From NCBI GenBank assembly GCA_020637235.1, contig JACJWG010000003.1:248001-312000 (forward strand): DNA of 64,000 bases. The letters are read 5' to 3'. This DNA is from Acidimicrobiaceae bacterium. Lineage in GTDB: Bacteria > Actinomycetota > Acidimicrobiia > Acidimicrobiales > Ilumatobacteraceae. The notes under the pieces are model-generated. The model was not told the origin of the DNA. It saw only the letters and a program-made list of their open reading frames with translations, and did not search any database. The position numbers and the translations under genes are program-made. This document shows positions 9,430-18,059 of this stretch, in pieces. The stretch's first letter is position 1. Each line of letters starts with the position of its first letter.

Positions 9430-9435
9430 TACACT
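9430..9435 (+). promoter_or_regulatory. Putative -10 element of the Fur-family gene (leaderless transcript)
   Basis: TACACT at 9430-9435 is preceded by TGTG (extended -10 character). It lies eight bases from the GTG start codon at 9444, so transcription would begin at or next to the start codon. There is no Shine-Dalgarno sequence in between (CCGCCCCA). Leaderless messages are common in actinobacteria. Confidence 0.45.
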
Positions 9436-9443
9436 CCGCCCCA

Positions 9444-9890
9444 GTGACCGACATCGACGACATCGCTCTGCACCGTCTCCGCAAGGACGGTCAGCGGCTG
9501 ACGACCGGGCGTCAGCTCATCCTCCGCACGCTTCAAGAAGCGAGCGGGCCCGTGACCATTCCGATGATCCTCCAGCGCCAGCCCTCACTGGCCCAGAGTT
9601 CGGTGTACCGCAATCTCGCGGTGCTCGAGCACGCTGGGCTGGTGAGCAAGATCTCGATGGGCGACGAACACGCCCATTACGAGCTCGGTGAGGAGATCAC
9701 CAACCACCATCACCACCACACGGTGTGCACCTCGTGCGGCTCCGTGCAGGACGTGACGCTCTCCAACGCCGCCGAGCGCTCGCTCGACAAGGCGCTCCAC
9801 GATGCGGCAGCCGGACAGGGATTCGAGCTGCATCACCACCGACTCGATCTGCTCGGTCGGTGCGCGTCGTGCGTCGCGTCCGAGGGCTGA
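9444..9890 (+). CDS. Fur-family metal-responsive repressor
   Basis: A 148-residue regulator. The N-terminal winged helix (about residues 8-75) includes SSVYRNLAVLEHAGL, the recognition helix and wing of Fur proteins. A run of five His at 88-92 and HYEL supply the sensory metal site. Two CxxC pairs (Cys95/98 and Cys140/143) form the structural zinc site. The family includes iron (Fur), zinc (Zur), nickel (Nur) and peroxide (PerR) sensors; the motif alone does not decide. It is divergent from the molybdenum hydroxylase operon and followed by a hairpin, so it is probably monocistronic. The GTG start fits a leaderless message. Confidence 0.9.
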   Translation: MTDIDDIALHRLRKDGQRLTTGRQLILRTLQEASGPVTIPMILQRQPSLAQSSVYRNLAVLEHAGLVSKISMGDEHAHYELGEEITNHHHHHTVCTSCGSVQDVTLSNAAERSLDKALHDAAAGQGFELHHHRLDLLGRCASCVASEG

Positions 9891-9906
9891 TCCACCCACC
9901 TCGCTG

Positions 9907-9940
9907 ACGAGCCCGGTCCGCACGCGCGGGCCGGGCTCGT
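9907..9940 (+). terminator. Stem-loop after the Fur-family gene
   Basis: A perfect 10-bp stem (ACGAGCCCGG with CCGGGCTCGT) encloses a 14-base loop, 17 bases after the stop codon. There is no T-run, which is usual for terminators in GC-rich actinobacteria. Confidence 0.6.
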
Positions 9941-9960
9941 GCGCGCCCCGGCGGCGGTGC

Positions 9961-9982
9961 GATCGGGACCTTGGTCCCGATC
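9961..9982. other. Perfect 10-bp dyad with a 2-base centre in the intergenic region
   Basis: GATCGGGACC-TT-GGTCCCGATC is a perfect inverted repeat 21 bases beyond the stem-loop. The two-base centre suits a dimeric protein-binding site better than an RNA loop. It lies between the 3' ends of the convergent Fur-family gene and the lipoprotein hydrolase gene, so it may equally be a second terminator. Bases 9983-10157 show nothing else convincing. Confidence 0.4.
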
Positions 9983-10157
9983 TGGTGCGAGGTCGTGGCG
10001 GGAACGGGAACGGCTCGGGACGATGTCCTGGCGTCGGTCCCACGGCCGGCGCACACATCGAGTTCCGACCCCAGGGAGAGAGGTCATGCGGCCATCACGA
10101 ACCGAGCCGAGACATGTCGACACGCCGGGAGGTCGGTCGTGATGATGTGCATCCGCG

Positions 10158-11870
10158 TCAGCAGCGCAGCCCGTCGGGCACCACGAGCTCGACGAGGTAG
10201 GTGTCGATCGCGTCGTCGATACAGCTGTTGAGGCCGTACGCCGTGTGGACGTTGGCCTCGACCTCCACGAACACGCCCTCCTCGAGCGAGTCGGCCATGC
10301 GCCGACTGCCTTCGAAGGGGGTGGCCGGGTCGCCGGTGTTGCCCACCACCACGACTGGCCCGGCACCGTCTCCGGTGATCTCGACCTCCGGGTCGCCGTC
10401 GCCGAGCGACCCGGCGGGGAAGCTCGCGCAGATGAGCACCTCGTAGGCGGCGCTGGTGCCGATGCGGGGCGAGGCCGCCTCGAAGTCGTCACGGCGTTCG
10501 ATCGCCTCGGCGAGCCCGGCGTCACCGCCGGCGGACGGATCGTCCGCGCAGGTGATCGCGAAGTATGCCTCCAGCTCGTCGCCGTACCCGCCGTCGGGGA
10601 AGCGGCCGTAGTACGAGTCGTAGAGGGCGAGCACGCCGGCCCCGTCGCCGGTGCTCGCGTCGGCGAGGGCCTGTGCGAGCTCGGGCCACGACAGGTCGCT
10701 GTAGAGCGCCTGCGCGACTGCCAACTCGAACACGCCCTGGGTGACGTTCGGCCGTCCGGGTGCCGTGGGGATGTCGGTGCGCTCGAGCTGCACGAGCAGA
10801 TCCGCGAAGGCGCCTTCGGCGTCCCCGTCGTTGTGGAACGCGCAGTCGATGTCGCTCGAGCAGTCGGCCAGGAACGTGCTGAGCGACGAGTCGAAGCCCG
10901 CCGCCTGCTGCACGAGGCCGTCGATGCGTCCGACGGTGGGATCGACCGCTCCGTCGAGCACGGCAGCACGCACGGTGTCGGGGAACATCGACACCCAGGT
11001 GGCGCCGAGCTGGGTGCCGTAGCTCCATCCGAAGTAGCTCACCTGTTCCTCGCCGAGGGCCTGCCGGATGGCGTCGATGTCGGTCGCCGCGGACGCGGTG
11101 CCGACGAACGGCAGCAGGTCGCCGCTGCGGTTCACGCACGACTGCGCGAAGAACGCCGCGACGTTCTGCAGCTGTGCGTCTTCGGCGTCGTCGTCGGGAC
11201 CGGTCTCGATGCCGAAGAACGGGTCGTAGTCGTCGACACAGTCGATGCTCGGCTCCGACAGTCCGGTACCGCGAGGGTCGAAGCCGATGATGTCGAACGA
11301 GGCGAGGAGGTCGGGGCCGTAGATGAACTCGGCCTGCTCGGCGAGGATCGAGCCGCCGTAGCCGGGACCGCCGGGGTTGACGAACAGCACGCCGATGCGC
11401 CGAGCCGGGTCGGCCTGGTGGCGGATCATGTAGATCTCGATCTGCTCGCCGTCGGGGTCGTCGTGATCGAGCGGCACCTCGACCATCGCCTCGTCGATCC
11501 CGGGTTGCAGCTCCTCCCACGCGATGTCGCTGTCCGGGCGGGCCTCGCCGCCGCCGGTGTCGACCGCCGTCGTGTCGGTGGCGTCGGTCGCGTCCGTCGT
11601 GTCCGTCGGCTCGGTCGTGGGCGCGGCCTGCGTCGTCGCCGGCGCTGCCTCGGTGGTGGCGGGTGCCGACGCGGTGGTCGGCGGTGCGCTCGTGCCGATC
11701 GCCTCGCTCGACTCGGCGGTGGGGGAGGCGAGCGAGTCGGAGCACCCGGCGGCCAGCAGGCCGAACGCAGCGATGCCCACGACGCCCACCGGGCCGAGCC
11801 GACGCGCGGGACGGTGGGTGAGGCGCTGGGCGGGACGACGGGCGGGACCGGAGCGGGAGTTGCGACGCAC
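10158..11870 (-). CDS. Lipoprotein alpha/beta hydrolase, tripeptidyl-aminopeptidase-like (S33 family)
   Basis: A 570-residue exported enzyme. The signal peptide ends in a lipobox LLAAGC (Cys43). About 60 residues of Thr/Ala-rich linker follow, then an alpha/beta hydrolase fold. The nucleophile elbow GWSYG is near residue 280, the oxyanion region reads NPGGPGYGG, and the acid and base appear as NTGDPATP and NVHTAYG near the end. The C-terminal part matches the TAP-like domain of secreted Streptomyces tripeptidyl aminopeptidases. It probably trims peptides outside the membrane. The GTG at 11870 gives a proper signal peptide and leaves room for the divergent gene at 11935. Confidence 0.85.
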   Translation of the reverse strand: MRRNSRSGPARRPAQRLTHRPARRLGPVGVVGIAAFGLLAAGCSDSLASPTAESSEAIGTSAPPTTASAPATTEAAPATTQAAPTTEPTDTTDATDATDTTAVDTGGGEARPDSDIAWEELQPGIDEAMVEVPLDHDDPDGEQIEIYMIRHQADPARRIGVLFVNPGGPGYGGSILAEQAEFIYGPDLLASFDIIGFDPRGTGLSEPSIDCVDDYDPFFGIETGPDDDAEDAQLQNVAAFFAQSCVNRSGDLLPFVGTASAATDIDAIRQALGEEQVSYFGWSYGTQLGATWVSMFPDTVRAAVLDGAVDPTVGRIDGLVQQAAGFDSSLSTFLADCSSDIDCAFHNDGDAEGAFADLLVQLERTDIPTAPGRPNVTQGVFELAVAQALYSDLSWPELAQALADASTGDGAGVLALYDSYYGRFPDGGYGDELEAYFAITCADDPSAGGDAGLAEAIERRDDFEAASPRIGTSAAYEVLICASFPAGSLGDGDPEVEITGDGAGPVVVVGNTGDPATPFEGSRRMADSLEEGVFVEVEANVHTAYGLNSCIDDAIDTYLVELVVPDGLRC

Positions 11871-11934
11871 GCCGGAACAGTACGTCGCCGACGTCCGATG
11901 GCCGCGTGATCTCGCGGTCGTAGACTGGTGCACC

Positions 11935-12753
11935 ATGTCCGGACCCGTCGCGCCCAGCTCCGATCAGGTGAGCCCGTCCGAGGTGGCGGCGGCGCGCGAC
12001 CGACTCGGCGAGATCCTGTCGGCACCCGACCCGACCGAGGCGTTGTGGGTGGCGCTCGAGGACGGCTACTTCGCCGCCCACGTGCCCGAGATCGCGGCGC
12101 TCGCGATGGAGCAGGATCCGGTGCACCGCCACAAGGACGTCCTCACGCACACGTTCATGGTCACCGCCAACACCTCGCCCCGGCCGATCGTGCGGCTGGC
12201 GGCGCTGTTCCACGACGTCGGCAAGACCCGGACGCGTCGATTCGTGAAGGGAAAGGTGACCTTCCACCACCACGAGGCGGTGGGGGCGCGGATGACCCGT
12301 GAGCGGATGACGGCGCTCGGCTACGAGCCGGCGATGGTGACCGACGTGGCGCGGCTCGTCGAGCTGAGCGGTCGGTTCCACGGCTACCAGCAGGGCTGGG
12401 AGGACTCGGCCGTGCGGCGCTACGCCCGCGACGCCGGACCCCTGCTCGGCGATCTGAACGAGCTCGTCCGGTGCGACTGCACCACACGCCGTCCCGAGAA
12501 GGTGCGCGGGCTGCAGCGCCGGATGGACGACCTCGAGGCCCGCATCCGTCAGTTGGCGATCGACGAGGCCGTCAAGGCCGAACGACCCGAACTCGACGGT
12601 CAGGAGATCATGGAACTGCTCGGCATCGGGCCGGGCCGTGCGGTCGGCGAGGCGCGCACGATGCTGCTCGAACACGCCCGCACCCATGGCGCGCCCACGC
12701 ACGACGAGGCCGTCGAGCTGCTGCGCACCTGGTGGGCGGCGCGCAGCAGCTGA
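11935..12753 (+). CDS. HD-domain protein resembling the C-terminal part of CCA tRNA nucleotidyltransferase
   Basis: A 272-residue protein. HRHKDVLTHT (64-73), FHDVGK (92-97, with the HD pair) and the following FHHHEAVG give a metal-dependent HD phosphohydrolase site. The preceding helices and the sequence after it (CDCTTRRPEK, then LGIGPGR) look like the RNA-binding and HD portions of actinobacterial CCA-adding enzymes. The nucleotidyltransferase head (GGxVRD and DxD motifs) is absent, so it cannot add CCA by itself. Possible roles are 2',3'-cyclic phosphodiesterase or phosphatase action on RNA ends or nucleotides. It is divergent from the hydrolase and convergent with the second CoxL gene. 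Confidence 0.78.
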   Translation: MSGPVAPSSDQVSPSEVAAARDRLGEILSAPDPTEALWVALEDGYFAAHVPEIAALAMEQDPVHRHKDVLTHTFMVTANTSPRPIVRLAALFHDVGKTRTRRFVKGKVTFHHHEAVGARMTRERMTALGYEPAMVTDVARLVELSGRFHGYQQGWEDSAVRRYARDAGPLLGDLNELVRCDCTTRRPEKVRGLQRRMDDLEARIRQLAIDEAVKAERPELDGQEIMELLGIGPGRAVGEARTMLLEHARTHGAPTHDEAVELLRTWWAARSS

Positions 12754-12765
12754 TCGGTCGGTGTC

Positions 12766-15069
12766 TCAGCCCTTCGCAGCGGCGATCGCCTGCCACACCT
12801 TCTGGGCGGTGGCGGGCATGTCGATGTGGCGCACGCCGAGGTGGCTCACCGCGTCGATCACCGCGGACTGCACGGCCGGGGTGGAGCCGATCGTGCCGCT
12901 CTCGCCGATGCCCTTGGCACCGAGGGCGTTGATGAACGTCGGGGTCTCCATGTGGACGACCTCGATGCTCGGCAGCTCGGCGGCGGAGATGAAGGCGTAG
13001 TCGGCGAGGTTCGACGTGATCGGGTTGCCGTCCTCGTCGTAACGCACCTCCTCGAGCAACGCCTGCGCGGTGCCCTGGGCCACACCACCGTGGATCTGGC
13101 CTTCGAGCAGCATCGGGTTGAGCACCTTGCCGGCGTCGTCGCAGGCGACGTGGCGCAGGTGACGCACCTGGCCGGTCTCGGTGTCGACCTCCACGACGGC
13201 GACGTGGGCGCCGAAGGGGAAGGTGGCGCCGCTGACGCCGTAGAACGCGGCGTGCTGCAGGCCCTCGGGGAGATCCGGATCGCCCTTCGCGGCGACGGCG
13301 AGGTCGGCCCAGGTCTTCGCGATCGCCGGGGCGCCGGACACGTGGAACGAGCCGCTGTCCTTGTCGAGCACGACGTCGGCCTCGTCGGCCTCGAGCATCC
13401 GGGCGGCCACCTTCTTGGCCTTGTCGACGAGGTCGCCGGCGGCGAGGAACACGGCGTTGCCGCCCTGCTGCAGCGAGCGCGACCCCATGGTGCCGTCGCC
13501 TTGCGGGACGAGGTCGGTGTTGCCCCAGACGACGTCGATCCGGTCCATCGGGATGCCGGTCTGCTCGTGGGCGAGCATGCTCCACGCGGTGACGTGACCC
13601 TGGCCGTGCGGCGAGGTGCCGGTGTAGACGATGGCCCGGCCGTCGTCGAGCACCTCGATCTTCGCGTGCTCGCCCGAGCCGACACCGCCGGTGATCTCGA
13701 CGTACACGCTCACGCCGATGCCGAGCTGCTTCACGTCGCCGGAGGCACGGCGCTTCGCCTGCTCGGCGCGGAGCTCGGTGTAGCCGGCAGCGGCGAGCGC
13801 CTTGTCGAGCGCACCCTCGTAGTCGCCGACGTCATAGGTCTGGCCGACGACGGTGGTGTGGGGCTGGTCGAACTTGGCGATCAGGTTCTTCCGGCGCACC
13901 TCGGCGGGATCCATGCCGATCTCGGCGGCGAACAGGTCCATCGCCCGCTCGGCGGCAGCGGTCGCCTCGGGACGGCCGGCACCGCGGTAGGCGGTGGTGA
14001 CCGCGGTGTTGGTGACGACGCTGGTGGTGCGGCACTCGATGTTGGGGATCGCGTACACGGCGCTCGCCATCGGCCGGGTCATGAACGGCGCGAGGATCGT
14101 GCCCATCTCGGCGAAGTAGCCGGCGTCCTGGATGACGTGCAACTGATAGTGGGTGACGGTGCCGTCGCGACTGCCGCCGATGGTGACGTACTGCACCTGC
14201 GCGCGGCCGTGGCCCAGCACCATCATCGATTCGCTGCGGGTCTCGCGCCAGCGCAGGGGCTTGCCGATCCTGGCCGAGATCACGCCGAGCAGTGCCTCTT
14301 CGGGATCGCAGCTGATCTTCGCGCCGAAGCCGCCGCCGACGTCGGGGGCGATGACGAGCACCTGGTCGGGCTCCACGCCGTTGGCCTTCGCGATCGTCGC
14401 CTTCGCGCCCTGCGCGGCCTGGGTGGACAACCACTGCACCAGGCGGCCGTCCGACCACGCGACGGCCGAGCCGCGCACCTCGAGCGGGCAGGGGGCGACG
14501 CGCTGGTTGAGGAACTTGCCGGTCACCACGACCTCGCACCCGGCGAAGAACGCCTCGCCGGAGTTCTCCGGGATGCCGAGCACGGTGGTGTCGAACACGA
14601 CGTTCGAGCCGGCACCTTCGTGGATGAGCGTCGTGGAGGTGAGCGCCTCCTCCATGTCGACGACGGCGGGCAGCACGTCGTAGTCGACGATCACCGCCTC
14701 GGCCGCGTCCTCGCCGACGCGCGGGTCGGAGGTGAGCACCACCGCGACGGGTTCGCCGACGAAGCGCACCTTGTCGATCGCGAGCAGGCCACGGGTGACC
14801 ATCGGGTTGAAGTCGGACGGCACCGGCTCGAGACCCAGATCGGCGGCGGTGTAGATCGCCTCCACACCCGGGATCGCGAGGGCGTCGGTGGTGTCGATCG
14901 ACACGATGCGGCCGTGCGCGACCGACGAGCGGACGTAGGTGACGTGCAACGCGCCCTGCAGCAACGGTTCGTCGCGCAGGTCGTCGACGTACACGCCGCC
15001 CGTGGTGAGGAACTTCGGGTCTTCCTTGCGAAGCACCCGATTGCCGAGAATGCTGCCGGCCACTGCCAC
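12766..15069 (-). CDS. Second, solitary xanthine-dehydrogenase-family large subunit (form II CoxL type)
   Basis: A 767-residue molybdopterin-binding subunit with the standard start (GNRVLRKEDPKFLTTG), the loop AYRGAGR at about residues 359-365 (form II) and the closing motif ALGAKGIGESGTIGSTP. It is clearly a paralogue of the protein at 6326-8728. No small or medium subunit lies beside it, so it must share subunits encoded elsewhere, perhaps those at 5505-9211. The GTG start at 15069 sits just before the conserved N-terminus. It is divergent from the MFS exporter; the operator between them could affect both genes. Confidence 0.9.
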   Translation of the reverse strand: MAVAGSILGNRVLRKEDPKFLTTGGVYVDDLRDEPLLQGALHVTYVRSSVAHGRIVSIDTTDALAIPGVEAIYTAADLGLEPVPSDFNPMVTRGLLAIDKVRFVGEPVAVVLTSDPRVGEDAAEAVIVDYDVLPAVVDMEEALTSTTLIHEGAGSNVVFDTTVLGIPENSGEAFFAGCEVVVTGKFLNQRVAPCPLEVRGSAVAWSDGRLVQWLSTQAAQGAKATIAKANGVEPDQVLVIAPDVGGGFGAKISCDPEEALLGVISARIGKPLRWRETRSESMMVLGHGRAQVQYVTIGGSRDGTVTHYQLHVIQDAGYFAEMGTILAPFMTRPMASAVYAIPNIECRTTSVVTNTAVTTAYRGAGRPEATAAAERAMDLFAAEIGMDPAEVRRKNLIAKFDQPHTTVVGQTYDVGDYEGALDKALAAAGYTELRAEQAKRRASGDVKQLGIGVSVYVEITGGVGSGEHAKIEVLDDGRAIVYTGTSPHGQGHVTAWSMLAHEQTGIPMDRIDVVWGNTDLVPQGDGTMGSRSLQQGGNAVFLAAGDLVDKAKKVAARMLEADEADVVLDKDSGSFHVSGAPAIAKTWADLAVAAKGDPDLPEGLQHAAFYGVSGATFPFGAHVAVVEVDTETGQVRHLRHVACDDAGKVLNPMLLEGQIHGGVAQGTAQALLEEVRYDEDGNPITSNLADYAFISAAELPSIEVVHMETPTFINALGAKGIGESGTIGSTPAVQSAVIDAVSHLGVRHIDMPATAQKVWQAIAAAKG

Positions 15070-15165
15070 CCCCTGTGTGCGAGCCCGCTCGGGCCCGATG
15101 AGACATCTCGCCGGACACTAGTCATCCGTCACGTCCCCTGTCGTGGTGACCGTCGGCCTGTATAC

Positions 15166-15186
15166 GATACGAAACGGTTTCGTATC
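15166..15186. promoter_or_regulatory. Perfect 21-bp palindromic operator, probably for the local TetR regulator
   Basis: GATACGAAAC-G-GTTTCGTATC is a perfect inverted repeat with 10-base arms and a one-base centre. It is AT-rich against its surroundings. It overlaps a plausible -10 (TATACG/TACGAT at 15161-15169) of the MFS gene and lies 22 bases before its start codon. Size and position fit a TetR-family operator. Confidence 0.8.
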
Positions 15187-15207
15187 CAAATGAGCCGAGG
15201 AGGTCGG

Positions 15208-16863
15208 ATGCACGGGGCAGCGGAGACGGCGGGCGTCGCACAGGAGCTCGCACAGGAGACCGACGAGCGGATCCACGCACGTCGGTGGTTCACCCTCGCG
15301 ACGCTGTGCCTCAGCCTGCTGATCATCGTGATGGACAACACGATCCTGAACGTCGCGATCCCGTCCCTCGTCGACGAGCTCGGGGCCACCAACAGCCAGC
15401 TGCAGTGGATCGTCGACGGCTACACCCTGGTGTTCGCCGGACTGCTCCTCACCACCGGCAGCCTCGGCGACCGCTTCGGCCGCAAGCTGGCGCTGCGGAT
15501 CGGCATCGTGGTGTTCGCGGCCGGCTCGGTGATGTCGGCGCTCGCCACCTCGGCCACGCAGCTGATCGCGACCCGGTCGCTGATGGGCGTCGGCGGTGCA
15601 CTGATCATGCCCTCGACGTTGTCGATCCTGACCAACGTGTTCCGCGATCCGCGCGAGCGCGGCAGGGCGATCGCGATCTGGGCCGGGTTCTCCGGGCTCG
15701 GCGTCGCGATCGGTCCGGTCACCGGCGGACTGCTGCTCGAGCACTTCTCGTGGAGTTCGGTGTTCTGGGTGAACCTGCCGATCGGGGCGCTCGCGCTGGT
15801 GGCGGGCTGGTTCTTCGTGCCCGAGACGAAGGACCCCACCGCTGCCCGGCTCGACCCGCTCGGTGCGCTGCTGTCGATCGTGGGACTCGGCAGCGTCCTG
15901 TTCGCGATCATCGAAGGTCCGTCGAAGGGCTGGGCCAGCTCCGAGGTGCTCGCCGCGGCGGCGATCGGTGCGCTCGGTGTGCTCGCCTTCGTGGCGTGGG
16001 AACTGCACACCGACCACCCGATGCTCGACCTGCACTTCTTCACCAATCCTCGCTTCACGGCCGCCAACGTGGCCGTCACGCTCACGTTCTTCGCGATGTT
16101 CGGCTCGCTGTTCCTGATGACGCAGTACTGGCAGCTCGTCCACGGGTTCACACCGCTCGAGGCCGGCGTGCACCTGGTGCCCTATGCGCTGACGATGATG
16201 GTGACGGCGCCGCTGTCGGCGCGCTTCGTCGAGCGGCTCGGCACCACCCGCGTCGTCACCATCGGCCTCACCACGATCAGCCTCGCGATGCTCGCGCTGT
16301 CCACCATCCAGCCGGGGTCGAGCTACCTGCGGGTCATCGCCAACATGTGCGTGATGGCCGTCGGCATGGGGCTCACCATGGCGCCGGCCACGGAGAGCGT
16401 GATGGGATCGCTGCCCCGCGAGAAGGCCGGCGTCGGGTCGGCTGTCAACGACACCACCCGCCAGATGGGTGGTGCACTCGGGGTGGCGGTGATCGGCAGC
16501 CTCGTCGCCAGCGTGTACGCGGCCGGCATCGACGATGCGGCCGCGAGCCTGGGCCTGCGGGGCGACGCGCTCGCCGCGGCCCGCGGGTCGCTCGGCGCGG
16601 CGCTCAACCAGGCTGCCGGACTCGGCGACGGTGCCGGGGCGCTGGTCGCCGCGGCCCGTCAGGCGTTCGTCGACGGGTTGGCACAGGGGCTGCGCGTGGG
16701 CGCCGCCGTCGTGTTCGTGGCGGCGATCGTCGCTCACCGGTATCTGCCCGCCACGGACCGCACCCACGTCGTCGTCGATCGTGTCGGGGTGCCGGTCGTC
16801 GGGCGTGCGCCGCGGTCCGGCGAGGATGTCGTCGGGGACGGGGTCCCCGTGGCAGGCTCCTGA
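15208..16863 (+). CDS. MFS multidrug exporter, DHA2 family (EmrB/QacA, 14 membrane segments)
   Basis: A 551-residue transporter of the proton-antiport DHA2 family. The first membrane segment (TLCLSLLIIVMDNTILNVA) carries the D-x-T-I-x-N-V-A motif of DHA2 pumps, and motif A is GSLGDRFGRK. QLQWIVDGYTLVFA and a motif-C-like glycine-rich segment (GLGVAIGPVTGGLL) follow. The ATG at 15208 has GGAGG five bases upstream and was preferred to an in-frame ATG at 15190 that would place the ribosome site inside the gene. The TetR gene begins one base after its stop, a classic repressor-pump pair. Confidence 0.92.
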   Translation: MHGAAETAGVAQELAQETDERIHARRWFTLATLCLSLLIIVMDNTILNVAIPSLVDELGATNSQLQWIVDGYTLVFAGLLLTTGSLGDRFGRKLALRIGIVVFAAGSVMSALATSATQLIATRSLMGVGGALIMPSTLSILTNVFRDPRERGRAIAIWAGFSGLGVAIGPVTGGLLLEHFSWSSVFWVNLPIGALALVAGWFFVPETKDPTAARLDPLGALLSIVGLGSVLFAIIEGPSKGWASSEVLAAAAIGALGVLAFVAWELHTDHPMLDLHFFTNPRFTAANVAVTLTFFAMFGSLFLMTQYWQLVHGFTPLEAGVHLVPYALTMMVTAPLSARFVERLGTTRVVTIGLTTISLAMLALSTIQPGSSYLRVIANMCVMAVGMGLTMAPATESVMGSLPREKAGVGSAVNDTTRQMGGALGVAVIGSLVASVYAAGIDDAAASLGLRGDALAAARGSLGAALNQAAGLGDGAGALVAAARQAFVDGLAQGLRVGAAVVFVAAIVAHRYLPATDRTHVVVDRVGVPVVGRAPRSGEDVVGDGVPVAGS

Positions 16864-16864
16864 C

Positions 16865-17461
16865 GTGGACATGGCCCGCCGAGGACGACCGCGCAACGAG
16901 CAGTCGACGACCGACATCCTGGTCGCGACCCTCGAGCTGGTGTCCGAGGTGGGGCTCTCGGCGCTCACCATGGACGCAGTCGCGTCGCGGGCCGGCGTCA
17001 GCAAGGCCACCATCTACCGGCGGTGGTCGAGCAAGGAGCAGTTGCTGCTCGACGCGTGGATGTCGGCGGTGCGGCGCCCCGACGAACCCGACACCGGGTC
17101 GTTGCGCGACGACCTCCGGGCGATGTTCACCGGGCTCGGCCTCGACCCGCTCCCGGGGGTCGACATCCAGCGGGTGTTCCCGCAGATGATCGCTGCGGCG
17201 AAGGTGAACGACGACGTCGCTGCGGCCTACCGCGCGTTCATCACCGAACGGCGCCGGCCGATGCAGGCGGTGTTGCGTCGTGCGGTCGCCCGGGGCGAGC
17301 TCGCCGCCGACGTCGACCTCGACCTCGTGCACGATCTGCTGGTGGCACCCGTGGTGTACCGATGGTTGGTGTCCGACGGACCGGTCGACGAGTCGGTCAC
17401 GACACGGCTGATCGAGATCGTGCTCACCGGCGTGGACGCACTGCCGCGCCTCGAGGTCTGA
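16865..17461 (+). CDS. TetR-family repressor of the adjacent MFS exporter
   Basis: A 198-residue regulator. The helix-turn-helix spans about residues 20-55, with the typical LTMDAVASRAGVSKATIYRR. The ligand-binding domain is TetR_C-like, with YRAFITERRRPM and VVYRWLVSDGP typical of AcrR/RamR-like members. It starts one base after the MFS stop, at GTG 16865 with GCAGG upstream; an ATG six bases later is an alternative. It most likely binds the 21-bp palindrome at 15166-15186 and releases it when it binds a substrate of the pump. Confidence 0.88.
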   Translation: MDMARRGRPRNEQSTTDILVATLELVSEVGLSALTMDAVASRAGVSKATIYRRWSSKEQLLLDAWMSAVRRPDEPDTGSLRDDLRAMFTGLGLDPLPGVDIQRVFPQMIAAAKVNDDVAAAYRAFITERRRPMQAVLRRAVARGELAADVDLDLVHDLLVAPVVYRWLVSDGPVDESVTTRLIEIVLTGVDALPRLEV

Positions 17462-17470
17462 TCGTCCGCG

Positions 17471-17953
17471 TCAGGGTGTCGGCGGCGTCTGCTGGGCGAT
17501 CACGATCTGGCTGATCGTGTCGAACGGCCAGCCGCCCGGCAGGGGCAGCGGCCCCGTCGCCTCGGGCAGCATCGACAGCCGCTCCTCGCCGGGACCCACC
17601 ACGCCGAGCTCGTCGCGAGCCGCCTCCTTCGCGCCTTCGGGGGTCTGGAGGTGGTCGACCTCGGTGCCGAGTTCGCGGTTGGCCTGGACCAGCACGGCCA
17701 GCTCGTCCTGCTTGCGCTGCAGGTCGTCCTCCTGGCGCAGCCAGGCCTGCACGGGCAACACGAACAACGACGCCCCCAGTGCGCACACGATCGCGAAGCC
17801 CACCAGGCCGAGTACCCAGCGATGTGGACGCCGGCGGACCAGCTGGTGCTGTTCGTCGATGACGCGTGTGCCGAGGCGCGTGTGGTCGCCGGCGCCCGAC
17901 CCGGGGCGCGGGCGCGGGCGCGCCAAGGTGGTGGTGGAGTGCCCGTGCGTCAT
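17471..17953 (-). CDS. ftsB: FtsB/DivIC-family septum formation initiator
   Basis: A 160-residue single-pass membrane protein. Its N-terminal cytoplasmic part is basic and Pro/Arg-rich, the membrane segment lies at about residues 46-66 (WVLGLVGFAIVCALGASLF), and a coiled coil follows (LRQEDDLQRKQDELAVLVQA). Next come the conserved end of the DivIC fold (EGAKEAARDELGVVGPGEE) and a Pro-rich tail. It belongs to the FtsQ-FtsL-FtsB divisome bridge. Its place downstream of eno is the conserved actinobacterial arrangement; the 106-base gap shows no clear terminator. Confidence 0.85.
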   Translation of the reverse strand: MTHGHSTTTLARPRPRPGSGAGDHTRLGTRVIDEQHQLVRRRPHRWVLGLVGFAIVCALGASLFVLPVQAWLRQEDDLQRKQDELAVLVQANRELGTEVDHLQTPEGAKEAARDELGVVGPGEERLSMLPEATGPLPLPGGWPFDTISQIVIAQQTPPTP

Positions 17954-18059
17954 GCGGCGGTCAGTCTCGCGCCCGCGCCGGCACGATCCGTGTCACCGAA
18001 CACACGTTCCGTGACCACGTGCCGGCCGGGCGCGACCTCGCATCGAGCCGGTGGCACCG

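Noticed and set aside
9939..10142. Small open frames between the Fur-family gene and the lipoprotein hydrolase
   Set aside because: Arg/Ser-rich translation with no ribosome site; the region is better explained by hairpins and dyads.
12826..16863. A 1345-residue plus-strand protein
   Set aside because: Residues before MHGAAE are antisense of the solitary CoxL gene; the ribosome site and operator place the MFS start at 15208.
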